This document shows, piece by piece, positions 12,701 through 23,444 of a stretch of 64,000 bases of DNA (the first letter of the stretch is position 1; the number at the start of each line of letters is the position of its first letter). The DNA is from Paramecium sonneborni (Eukaryota; Ciliophora; Oligohymenophorea; Peniculida; Parameciidae). The stretch spans positions 664,178-728,177 of the forward strand of contig CAJJDN010000024.1 of the NCBI GenBank assembly GCA_905182985.1, read 5' to 3'. The position numbers and the translations under genes are program-made. Under the pieces are notes generated by a model. That model worked only from the letters and a program-made list of their open reading frames with translations, ran no database searches and was not told the origin of the DNA.

Positions 12701-15700
12701 TGTTAAATGATGTAATTGGTTTTAGAATTAGATGTATTCTCATTTTTAGATAAAGAATCTAATTTTTTTTATAAGTAGATAATAGATATTGTTATTCATT
12801 ACTTTTTTTATGATTTTTCTTAATTACCACTTATGAGATGTGTATATAAAGTTTAAAAATAAGAAATAACATAAAGAAAATAAAGAAAAGAAGTAAATCC
12901 TTTAGGAATAGGTTTAAATTTAGGAGCTAATCTAATAAGTATGGCAAATCCTATGAATTTAAATTTGAATATATTTGGATCAGATGAAGAACAAAAATCA
13001 GAATCTGAAGATGAAGAATAAATGGATGAAGGTATTGTAGATGATGTGTAAATGTATACAAATCCTTTGATGAGAGGGTTCATTAAATTAGAAAATGAAC
13101 TTTAGAATTCATTATCAACAAGAGAAGAAACTGGATCAAACTAATTGGAAATTAAAATAAAATTAACACTTTGCGATATAATGGATAGATTCTTAGATAT
13201 GAGATAAAATTATTTAATGTTAAATAGTTTGGCTTTTTTCAAAAAACAAATTATTGATAAAATGTAAGAAGCAATTTAATAAATTAAATTACCTAAAGAA
13301 AAGGAAGAGTAAATGGCAGGTTTATCAGAAGAAGATTTCAAATTTTAAAAGATTTTGTTATTTATTTAAAGAAAGACTGATTCAAATTTATTAGGATTAT
13401 TACCTAACATATCTAAAACAGGTTTAAAAGATGTAGATGAGAAAGAAGAAAAAGAGGATGCTTTTGGTATAGGAGCATTGAATTTCTTAAATAAATTAGC
13501 AGAAACTAAACCAGAATCTGAAGAATTTAAAGTTTTTACATCAAACGAAATGTTAATATATGATTTGGATTAATATTTTTCTTTGAATTTACCTTAAGAG
13601 GATATAAGTAAAATATCTAATCCAATTGGGGTGGTTTTGCCATTTTTATTAACTAATTTTTCATAAATTCATGAAGAAGAATTAGAAAAAAGATGTTTAG
13701 CAATAATTATGAGATTATTTAATTAGAGAGAGGAACTTTGTAATAATCTATTAAAATTATAACTTGTAAGCGATCCATTAAAAAGCAAATTATATGAATT
13801 TCTGAGTGAAAAAGTTTAAAGATTAAATCAATTAGTTGATAGATCTGAAGTATGGCTTGCTGAATATATCAAAAATAATAAAAAAAATGATTTAGAGGAA
13901 ACTTTAGAAATAATTGATAATTTTAGATAGGGATTTTTTAAAGATACTTAAATATCTTCAAAAATAATTTCAGGAACTTAAGATATAGATGGAGAAAAGC
14001 AAAATTTAATGAATGCATTAAAAGTCTATGTTCCTATTTTAAATTTAATTAGAGATCAATTATAATCTTTGGACTTTCATCTTGAAAATTTAAAAGATCT
14101 TTCAAAAAAATAAAGATTAGCTTAATTGTTTATTTATGCATTTTAATTTTTAACAAACTTCTGCAAAAATAACTTTGAAAATTAAATCCTATTATCTAAT
14201 AATATTGGTTATTTTGAAAACATGCATTTAGAAGTAGGATAGATTCCTTTGATTTGTGAAATATATAAAGATAATCAAAAACTTTTAACATCAATAAATA
14301 GAAATGACAGAGTTTTCCATAAATTTGTAGAATTAATTTATCAAAGCGGAAGAAAAGCATAATTCTTAGAGTTTTTCATGACAATAATAAAGTAAGGAAG
14401 TAAATACATTTTTGACAACTAATTACTTGTATTAAATACTTTTCTAGAAAAAGAAGAGTTATTATTTACAGAGAAGGATTAATTTGTATTTGAGGGTGAT
14501 ATTTAATTGCAACATTCAGATTTATTATCAGATTTGGCATATAGTCCACCAATTAATTAACCATTTCTTTATCATGCAAAGTTATTAGATTTATTATTAT
14601 AATGCACTCAAATTTAAGTTATAGAAGGCGATTAAAAGGATAATTTTACAATAAATATAGCTAAATTAAAAAAGAAATTTACAGCTTAATATATAATGTA
14701 ATTGTTATGTAAAACAGATTCTTTTACAAATAGAAATCCATCTATATAAGAGTAAGGATTTGGATTAATAAAAAAATAGTTATGGATTTTTTTTATGCAT
14801 GTACATATTATTAGTGAGAAAAGTCATAATGTTGGAAAAGAGATTTAAAATGACCTAATTAAGATTATAGAATTTGAAATGAAAAGATTAGAACATATTT
14901 AATTTGATGGATCTTTGTTAAAATATTTTGATTTTTTAATTGATGCAGTTTTACCATTATTCACAACATATTTGGTTAGAAAAAATATATAAGTTCATTT
15001 GGAAGATGATGAAGATGGAAATGATTAAGAATAAAAAGATATTGTAGCATTATAACAATTTGCTAAAATTCTCTCATCTAAAATATTAAATTTTGGAAAG
15101 TATATAACAAGAAAAAGACATGTTTTAAGTTTGAACGAATTTTTTAAATATTTTCCATAAACTATAATGGGTAAATGTTGTGCATCTGTTTAAGGTTAAT
15201 AAAAATAGATAGAAGATCTTGGAGATTATAATAACCTTAGGGATGTATTATCAAATATTCAAGCTGGAGCTAATGACAATTATTAAGTAGATCTAAATGA
15301 ATAAATGATTTAAGAATAAAATGGGGTTTAATAAAATACAGGAGATCATCATACACCAAAAACTATATTTTAAAGCAATAATGTTAAATCTAAGATAGGA
15401 ATTATGTAAGCTCTTTCTTCTAATAAAAAATAAAAAGAAGAATCTATAATTGAAGTTGAAGCTGAGAAAGAGGAAATTGAAAAAATATCATATGCTTGGG
15501 AAGAATTTATTAATCATTTATGTTTAAGTGAGAAGAGTAAAACTCATGTTTAAGAAGAAATGTAAAAATTATCAGAAGCAATCGTTAAATTTGAATAGTA
15601 TTTTGGAAATCCAAGTGATAAAAATGAGAAAATATTAAAAGTTGAATATACCTTACTTTTGAAAAAATTTATTAAGTTTCTAAGTTATTCAATCAATAAT

Positions 15701-18700
15701 AATTAAAATAATAAATCTATTATAACCCTTTTAGGAGTTTTGAGGAAAGTAATAGAAGGAAAACCAAAAGAAGAATAAAAAGAAGAAGTTGAAGCTGAGG
15801 GAGAAAATGATGAAATAGAAGAAATGCAAAATTTATTTAATAAATTAGGAGCTACTAGAATGGTATTAACAGTCTTAAGTGAATCAATTAATCTTGATAG
15901 TGAAATGCTACGAAATTTCTTATTGTTTATAAATTCTCTCTTATCAGGTGGCAATAATAAAGTTTAAAGAACTATTTTTGAATTCATGAAAACTTATCCA
16001 AAAAGTGAAGTTATTTTTAGTAGATTAAATAATGTTATTCAAGCTTAAATAAAATAAATTACTATGAAAGCCAAAGATAAAAAGGCTGAAGAGTAATAGC
16101 AACAATTAATGAATCCACTCTAATAATCAGAAGATAATAATATATAAGAATTAAAATAATAATAAGAATTAGAATTATTATTAACTCAAGTTTTAAAATT
16201 CTTACAAAACTGTTGTGAGGGTCATTATTTGGATTTACAGAATTATATTCGTTAACAAACAAATTCTAGGAATTCATATAATATGATAAATTAAGTAGCG
16301 GAATTACTATTAACATATTATTATAAAGATAAAGCATAATATGAAAATATGGTTTTATGTTTAGATACTTTGAATGAATTAGTTTAAGGCCCTTGTCCTG
16401 AAAATTAAATAGCAGTTGCAGATTCTAAATTCTTTGAAATAGCCTCAGATTTATTTGGTTAAAGAAAAGATAAAGATAATGCAAATAAAGCTTAAACTAT
16501 GGCATCGAATATTAAAACTTCAAAAACATAGAGTAGTAAAATGATGACATTCAAAACTTCGAGATATTAAAAACAATAAAAAGGATCAGAGTTAAAAGTT
16601 TGGTAAATTGAAAGAATGTAAACAAAATGTTTAATTTTAATATTGTCTCTAATTGAAATGAGAGAAATATCAGATTCAAATCCAATTATTAAAAGAATTA
16701 TGAGACACTTAACACCAAGTTTATTATAAAAACATATGGTCAAATGTTTTGATAAATATGAAAAATAATGTAAAGAAGGTTATTAGATAGAAGTATTAGA
16801 TAGAATAAAAGAAGATCCAGAATCTGTTAAATAAGATGAAAAAGTAAAAGAAGAAAAATATTACGAATTAATTCTATAAAAAGGTTTTTATATATATTTT
16901 TTAATGTGCTATTACATGGAATCTGAAAGGAATGTTGAAAATTAATTTGTTTAAATGTATAGAGGTAATACAAGAAAAAAATTAAAATAGGATAAAGGAA
17001 CATTAGAAGATCTATTATTTGGAGATAATATTGTAGGACAACTAGTCAGTTTTGTAATGTCTTTTGCAAATAGTTGGATTGATTTAATGAATTAAATTAA
17101 AAAAGAAGCCTAAAAATAGATGGCTGGTTAAACTTTGACTTAAGAATAATTAGATAAATAAGAAAGAGAAAAAAAAGCTGAAAAAATTAAATTAGTAAAA
17201 AAGGCCTTTGATTTTTTTTATAAGAATAGTGCATCTATTGAAGTAATTAGAAATAATGAAATTGAAATTGTTTATTTCATTCTTTTACCTTATACACATA
17301 ATTTACCTAAAGAATAAAAATTAGAATTTCATGAAAATGTAGATAGATCATCTACAAAATCAAAAGTTTAATTTTTAGTTTAAGAATCAGAAAGATTAAT
17401 AGAAATTTGTGAACATGAAGAATAATTAAGAAGAATTTTCTAAAGATAAAAGTTTTTAGCTTTATTTGCTAATTATGTGAAATTATGGAAAGATTTGGCA
17501 TTTTTATTTACATTATTATTGAATTTATTTATCATAGGATCATTTGCTTAAAATGAAGAAGGAAATAGAATAACTGATTTCAGATTATTTAGAGATGAAT
17601 AATATTCACCACAACAAACAAGAAATATTTTTTTGATTTGTGGTACAATTATGGCTTGTTGTTCTATATTTGTGGTAGCTTTTTTTTTATTTAAGAATGC
17701 TCCATTAATAATAAAAAAGGCTTGGAAAACAAAATTGCCTTTTGAAGATAAATTTACATATTGGCCAATCTAATTAATTTATAAATTATTTAAATTGTTA
17801 GCTGTGCTATTTTACATACTTAAAGAAATAGAAGTTGTTTATTATTTAGCTTATGGTGCATTAGCTGTTATAGGAACAGTATTACATCCTTTCTTCTTTA
17901 GTTTTCATTTAACCGAGATTTTGATTCGTTATCCTACTTTAAAAAATGTCATTAGATCTGTTTGGGAACCTAAATAATAATTAGCATTAACATTAGTTCT
18001 TTTTGTAATTCTTGTATATGTTTATGGACTTATAGCATATACATTCTTTTTTGAAGATTATAAAGGAAAATGTTAATCTACATTATTTTGTTTTTTATTC
18101 ACATTTGATTGGACTTTTAAAGCTAATGGTGGAGTAGGAGGGTATCTATCAGATTTAGAAGATGAAAATGTTGTTGATAAATATCGTGTTGGTAGATTTG
18201 TATTTGATAACACTTCAAATATTTTCTTAGTTATCATTATGGTTAATATTGTGGCAGGAATTATTATTGATACTTTTGGATCTTTAAGAGAAGAAGAAAG
18301 TGATAAGATTAGAGATATTGAAGATAAATGTTTTATTTGTGGAAATCTTAAAACAATTTTTGATAGATTATCAGACACATCATCGATGGGAGGTGGGTTT
18401 GATCATCATATTAAAGTTAATCATTATATGTGGAATTATGTTTTCTTTATGGCATATCTTAGATATAAAGATCCAACTGATTATACTGGAATAGAATAAT
18501 TTGTGTGGGAAAAAATATAAAGAAAAGATTTAACTTGGTTCCCATTTAATAAAGCTAGAGAATTATAAGATCTTAAATAAGATGAAGAAGATGAATCTAA
18601 AAAAATAGAACGCATTACTACTGATGTATTATTTATTTATAAATTTTAAGATGGGCAGTATAATGGATTAAATGAGATAAGCTAGTCAAATGTTGAATTC

Positions 18701-18748
18701 GATCAAAAATAGAAAATAATTAATAAATGCCACTAAATAAAATGCTGA
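9746..18748 (+). CDS. IP3-receptor/ryanodine-type calcium-release channel, 2,982 aa
   Basis: Large ligand-gated channel that would release calcium from internal stores such as alveolar sacs, ER or the contractile vacuole. The N-terminal beta-trefoil/MIR part includes KEARVESSNYRITLDELP and LFKILPAYKY, which match IP3 receptors. Acidic, Q-rich spacers and an armadillo/RIH-like middle follow. The membrane domain begins near residue 2,560 (FLFTLLLNLFIIGSF). The pore loop near 2,770 reads NGGVGGYLSD, followed by the last helix and the linker CFICGNLKTIFDR with HHIKVNHYMWNYV, the Cys2-His2 linker of this superfamily. Two introns, 9872-9899 (28 nt) and 10197-10222 (26 nt), lie in the first 480 bases; the remaining 8.5 kb is a single exon with no TGA. 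The exon sum is exactly divisible by three. It converges tail-to-tail with the next gene, 16 bases away. Which Paramecium channel subfamily it belongs to was not determined. Confidence 0.93.
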
Positions 18749-18764
18749 TTAGTTATGAAAATAA

Positions 18765-20633
18765 TCAAATTAATTATGATTCAAAATATAAAGCTATTTT
18801 ACTCTTTAATTTCAATTCTGATTTTAAAATTTCAATAAACTCTATTGAAGAACAATCCAAAACAAATCTTTCAATAAAATTTAATTAATTGAATAAAAAA
18901 ATTATTTGTTTAATTTCTTCTTCAGATATTTTTATTCCCTTCAAATCTATAGAAATACGTTTTACTTATTTCAGTTTTTATAGGCCAACACAAAACCTGC
19001 TAATATTTACATTTTATGTTCTAATCATTTTAAATCTATTTTTTACTTATTTAATATAATTGTAATATTCTTTACTTCAGCAAAATCACCCAACAATTAT
19101 AATAATTTATCAAATATTTCTTAATCTATCTATTAATTATATAGATTGATTTTGACTGTTAAAATTGGAGATTTCTAAATTAACTCAAGAGTACTTTATA
19201 ATTACTCTTATGTGATTTTATTAATAGTCAAATAAGTCATTTATTATTTTTCTAATTAATTTAAGATATTTGATTAAAATTTAATGATAGCAGTCTAATT
19301 AGCCAAAAATTGGAGTTCATTAATATCTGCTCGTTAATGAGGAAACTATTTAAGACTCAACATAATTATTTCTGCTATGACATCACTTATCTATATTACA
19401 AGCATTAAAATACCCATATTTAAGTTAAACTTAATTTGCAAACTTATCTATTTAATTACATTAATGAATTCCCTCCAATTCTTTATTTGAACACAATAAA
19501 GCTGCCTTCAAAATACAAACTCCAAAATGCCAACTATCTATCAATTTTCCATTTAATTATTATTATGAAAATGATTAACTAAATTTCTCAGGAGGATAAT
19601 AAACAATATCATATTCTTATTCTGTTCTGACAGCATTTCCTTCTAACAAATATTTTTCTTTATATTTTTGATTAGGTTCTTGTATCCCTCCTAATTTAAC
19701 ACTATCATTATTGATAAATATTGATGTGGGTAAAATTCTATTTGGAAATATATTACGTTTATGTAATTATGTTAATGCTTACAAGATTTTTTATATAATA
19801 TTTAAAAGTTCCTCTAAATTAAATGGTTTATTTTTATTTTTTCGATCTTTAATCACATCATCTAAATTTTATCCTTCAAATTCTTCAAAAGAAAAAATCT
19901 TTACAGGAGGTTCTCCTCTTGAAAATGAAGGATAGATATCCCCGAAGATGTGAGATTTTTTACTTGTTTTTGGTTATTTAACTGAACCAAACATATTATC
20001 TACAAAATTCGCTTTAGGTCGTATATAGAATATTGAATTAACCTATGTAAAAAATGTAAAGTCTAAAATATTTAAATGAGTTTTTAAATATGACTAAAAG
20101 AGTTAATCACTATGATTCTACATGACATAAAATTTATGTAAAATTATTTTCTTACCATTATTATTGCTATATAAAGTTGTTTTTCCAAATATTGATTTCT
20201 TTAGTAATCTTTCTTCTTTGAGATGTTTCATAAAGTCAGATTTTGAATTTACCTCTCTTTATAATTCTTATTGTCTTATATTATCAACTCCTTCTTTTAG
20301 AAAATCAAGTAATAATTTATTATTAGGAGGAGGTTATTTAAGTAATTATTGGAAATATTCCCCTATCATTTACTCCCGTTATTTAATCACTTTATTCTCA
20401 CTTATAAAAGTCTTTATTAATTTCTTTTTTGGAAATTGAGGAAGCTAAGTTTAATTAAGAAATACTTAATAATTCATATTGTATTCTTGCATAGCATTAT
20501 GAAGTTCAAGCAAAAGACTATATCTGACTCGAATATCTCTCTAATCAAGTGTCATAAGATCGATTATTCGCATTTTATATAAAACATTATCTGTTGTAGT
20601 CTCAAAACCCACTATTTTGATTTCATACTACAT
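18765..20633 (-). CDS. PX domain plus pseudokinase protein (PXK/Slob-like), 604 aa
   Basis: N-terminal residues about 1-130 form a PX phosphoinositide-binding domain: RVRYSLLLELHNAM, then LPQFPKKKL with its Pro-rich loop, then EQMIGEYFQQLL. A kinase-like fold follows. The catalytic loop position reads NIFPNRILPTSIFI instead of HRDLKPxNIL, the DFG position reads KLGGI, the APE-like motif is YYPPEKF, and the alpha-F region is IDSWHFGVCIL. The catalytic Asp residues are therefore missing and the domain should be a pseudokinase. The C-terminal 170 residues are Leu/Ile-rich, reminiscent of irregular leucine-rich repeats (FVLDCSSIEFIEILKS). Introns are 19372-19399 (28 nt, hides a TGA) and 19021-19046 (26 nt). 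The PX-then-degenerate-kinase order matches animal PXK/Slob proteins of endosomal traffic; homology to that exact family is inferred. Confidence 0.82.
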
Positions 20634-20937
20634 TCCTTATGTATTTTAAAAATTAAAATATTGTATTAATTAGTCTATATATTTATTATTTCAATAATAG
20701 AAAACAATTTATTGAATGGACTTTCTATTCATTATTAGATTTTAGAATCACTATATTTTTTAACTTTTTTAATATATATATCTTAAAATAGCTCCAAAAA
20801 TTTTTTATTTTTTAAGAGCATCAAAATTTTACAGAATATTGTCTTAATTTTATTATCTAGATAATTTAATTAATTGTAATATTATAATTGAGTATTTCTT
20901 GTTTTTTTAAGTGATTTTAATAAGAATTTTATTATTA
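20634..20937. promoter_or_regulatory. Shared divergent promoter region
   Basis: 304 bases separate two divergent start codons and must contain both promoters. The region is AT-rich with several TATATA and TTAAAATA tracts. No specific factor site is recognised. Confidence 0.45.
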
Positions 20938-22224
20938 ATGAGTGAAATAATTGTCAAAAGAAGAGAATAATTTAGAACAGAAATCCGTAAGTAAAATCTA
21001 GAAAAAGAATTTAGTAAGAAAAGATTTGAAAAAAGCAATCTAATTCAGGATATATATGAATGTAACAATTTAATTGATTTTGAACTTAAATACAAAGATC
21101 AAATAGAAAATCAAATTCAGTTAATTCTTCAAAACCCAGACAATTAAAACATAGAAAAACTCATATTATTAGTATAGCAATTAAGCTCTAAATACAGTGT
21201 TTATATAATAGATCATAATATTTATAAAACACTCTAACAAAATGATTTAGACCTTAATTTGTGTTTGAACTTAATGTGCAATTTGTGTGTTGAACCGACA
21301 GTAGTTAAACATATTTTCTCTGATTAGATTTAAAAAGAGAGATTAACTTAATATTTAAACATAATTAGTGGCAATTTATTTGAAGAACATAGAAAGCTTT
21401 ATTGGGAGTTTATGCTAATTCTTTCGAATTCAGCCCATACCCCTTTTCCATTTCTGAAACAAATATTTTTAATATGTTGTGAAGAGTTGATCTAATGCAG
21501 AAATAGCACTACTTAGATGCAAATTCGAATACTTCCCCACTTAATTTAAAAATATCCATAAGCTAACTAATTCTATTGGGAAGCCTTTAATTCTGCTAAT
21601 TCAGAAGATAGAAAACCTTGGAAATGCTTGTTACATTTTCTAAAGTAACCAAATTCTGATGTTTTTTGTTGTGATTAATTATTATTAGCAATAAACTATT
21701 TAGTTTAGCATGCAATTTCTAAAATTTACTATGATTAAATTGTTACTTTGGAATTAATGTTTGCACTTTAAAGTAACCTTTATAGACACTAAAAAACTAT
21801 GGTTCGATCTACTAAAATAATGTAAATGATTTTTGAAGAAAATGACAATTTTTTTCAATTTATTAGTGACGATCTGATTAAATTACTTAAAATTACATTT
21901 GTAGATGGATAAATAGAAATTTTGAAACTCTTAGAAATAATTCTTCGCAAACGATAACATTTTCTATTATTAATGGATGAATATCAAATAATTGAAATGC
22001 TTTTTGATATTCTAAGATAAGATATATCTACAACTATTAATTATGCAACTCTAAATTGCATAGCCCTTTCATTATTTTAAAGTACAGAGATGGAAAAATA
22101 TTAAAGATATTTTTAAAATCATTTTTCTACTTTTAAGGACATTTTAGAAAGGTTTGTTTATGATACAAATAAATCGGTCTAATAAACTACTGAATATCTC
22201 TTAAGAGCATACTTTGAGAAATGA
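20938..22224 (+). CDS. Divergent importin-alpha-like armadillo protein, 428 aa
   Basis: Intronless frame from ATG to TGA. Residues 1-40 are basic and helix-forming (VKRRE, then EIRKQNLEKEFSKKRFEK), resembling the importin-beta-binding domain that starts importin-alpha. The rest is an all-helical repeat region with armadillo-like units, for example LCLNLMCNLCVEPTVVKH and LLHFLKQPNSDVF. It lacks the well-conserved Trp-Asn ladder of true importin-alpha (I see no W/N arrays), so cargo binding could differ. It would act as a nuclear import adaptor if functional; an alternative is another ARM/HEAT scaffold protein. It is divergent from the PX-pseudokinase gene and ends about 110 bases before the NAF1 stop on the other strand. 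Confidence 0.6.
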
Positions 22225-22334
22225 ATTAATATTTGCATATATATTTATATATAAAGATTTATATATATTTAAATATATTTTTTGCAGATTTTATAATTGA
22301 ATGATTAAAAATTCAAAAAATATACAATATTAAT

Positions 22335-23422
22335 TCATTAGTTTTAGGGTTTTATATTTTAAAAAAGAGAATTCATATTCTAATCTAACTATTAATTAAT
22401 TAATGATTAGTTGTAAAGTAAATTGATATGAGGGTTTTGAGTTATTTAAGAAGGTTAGGGATATGATTAATCTACATATTAAGGAGGCTAAAATTATTGC
22501 TATGGGAAAGATTCTGAATTTTGTATCATTTATTAATATTATTATTGCTATTACATTAATTATTTCTATTATAATTAAAATATTTATTGATAATATTGCT
22601 ATTATTGCTATTATTACATTGATGATATCATTTACTGATTTTGTTATTATTATTATTGATCAGTAAGTTAGATTTTATCATTCTAATAAGTATTTAGAGT
22701 TTATTTTTCTTGATTAAATTATTAATGAGATTATTGTTTTTTTTTATTATTTTTTTTGATTTCTCCTTCTACTTTATTTCCTTTTCTTTTAGACATAGCT
22801 TCGATTTCATCATCAGAAAATTGGACATCTTAATCGTTCAGTATTTCTTCATCAAATTGATTGGAAGCATCACACCCTTTTTTGCTTAGCATAAAATAAG
22901 AATTTACTTAAGTAATTATCTAATAGCTTCTGAATTAAGAATAGAAGTGTTTTCTGTATTAATGTATACATCATCACCAATTTATAATTAATTAGTTAGA
23001 ATTAGATTATTAACATATCCATCCAAAAGAATTGAATAATGAGGTCTTTCGACTTTGCCAAAAACATCATCAACTTTTCCTAAGATCTCTTATTTATAAT
23101 TAATTAATAGTTAATCTAGATTGATAACAAATTCTAATAGATTGGAATAAATAATGATATTTTCTTTAGTGATTGCTTCAACTTTCCCAATCAATTTAGT
23201 TTGATTTGAATGTTTGTAATTAAAATTGATTTCTCTTTATTCTCTGGATTCTGGGGGTGTAAATTAAACTTTGGGAATAATTTCATGTTTGCTCAGAATT
23301 CTTGAACTCTTTTCTTCATCTTCCATTTGATTAAGCTTTATTTAGAAATGTTTTGATACTTATGCTTTAATTTATTGATATAATTCATCACTACTAGAAT
23401 CACTATTTTGATGATCGTCCAT
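22335..23422 (-). CDS. NAF1: H/ACA snoRNP assembly factor NAF1 with Q-rich tail, 354 aa
   Basis: NAF1 binds dyskerin (Cbf5) during early H/ACA RNP assembly and is later replaced by GAR1. The GAR1/NAF1 beta-barrel core is clear: QTKLIGKVEAIT, then QEILGKVDDVFGKVERPHYS, then GDDVYINTE. It is followed by the NAF1-specific KKGCDASNQFDEE and FSDDEIEAM. One 23-nt intron is inferred after the core (the codon pair LLN to KKGCDAS crosses it). The last 110 residues are extremely rich in Gln, with many runs written as mixtures of CAA, CAG, TAA and TAG, ending near FQNIKPQNQ. On the opposite strand this tail mimics an Ile-rich frame, which should not be annotated. Its start is 22 bases from the stop of the upstream flippase gene on the same strand. 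Confidence 0.9.
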
Positions 23423-23444
23423 TAAATTATAATTATTATACATA

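Noticed and set aside
22463..22758. Ile-rich hydrophobic plus-strand frame that looks like a membrane protein
   Set aside because: It is the exact antisense of the Gln-rich NAF1 tail, whose coding frame is supported by the conserved core.
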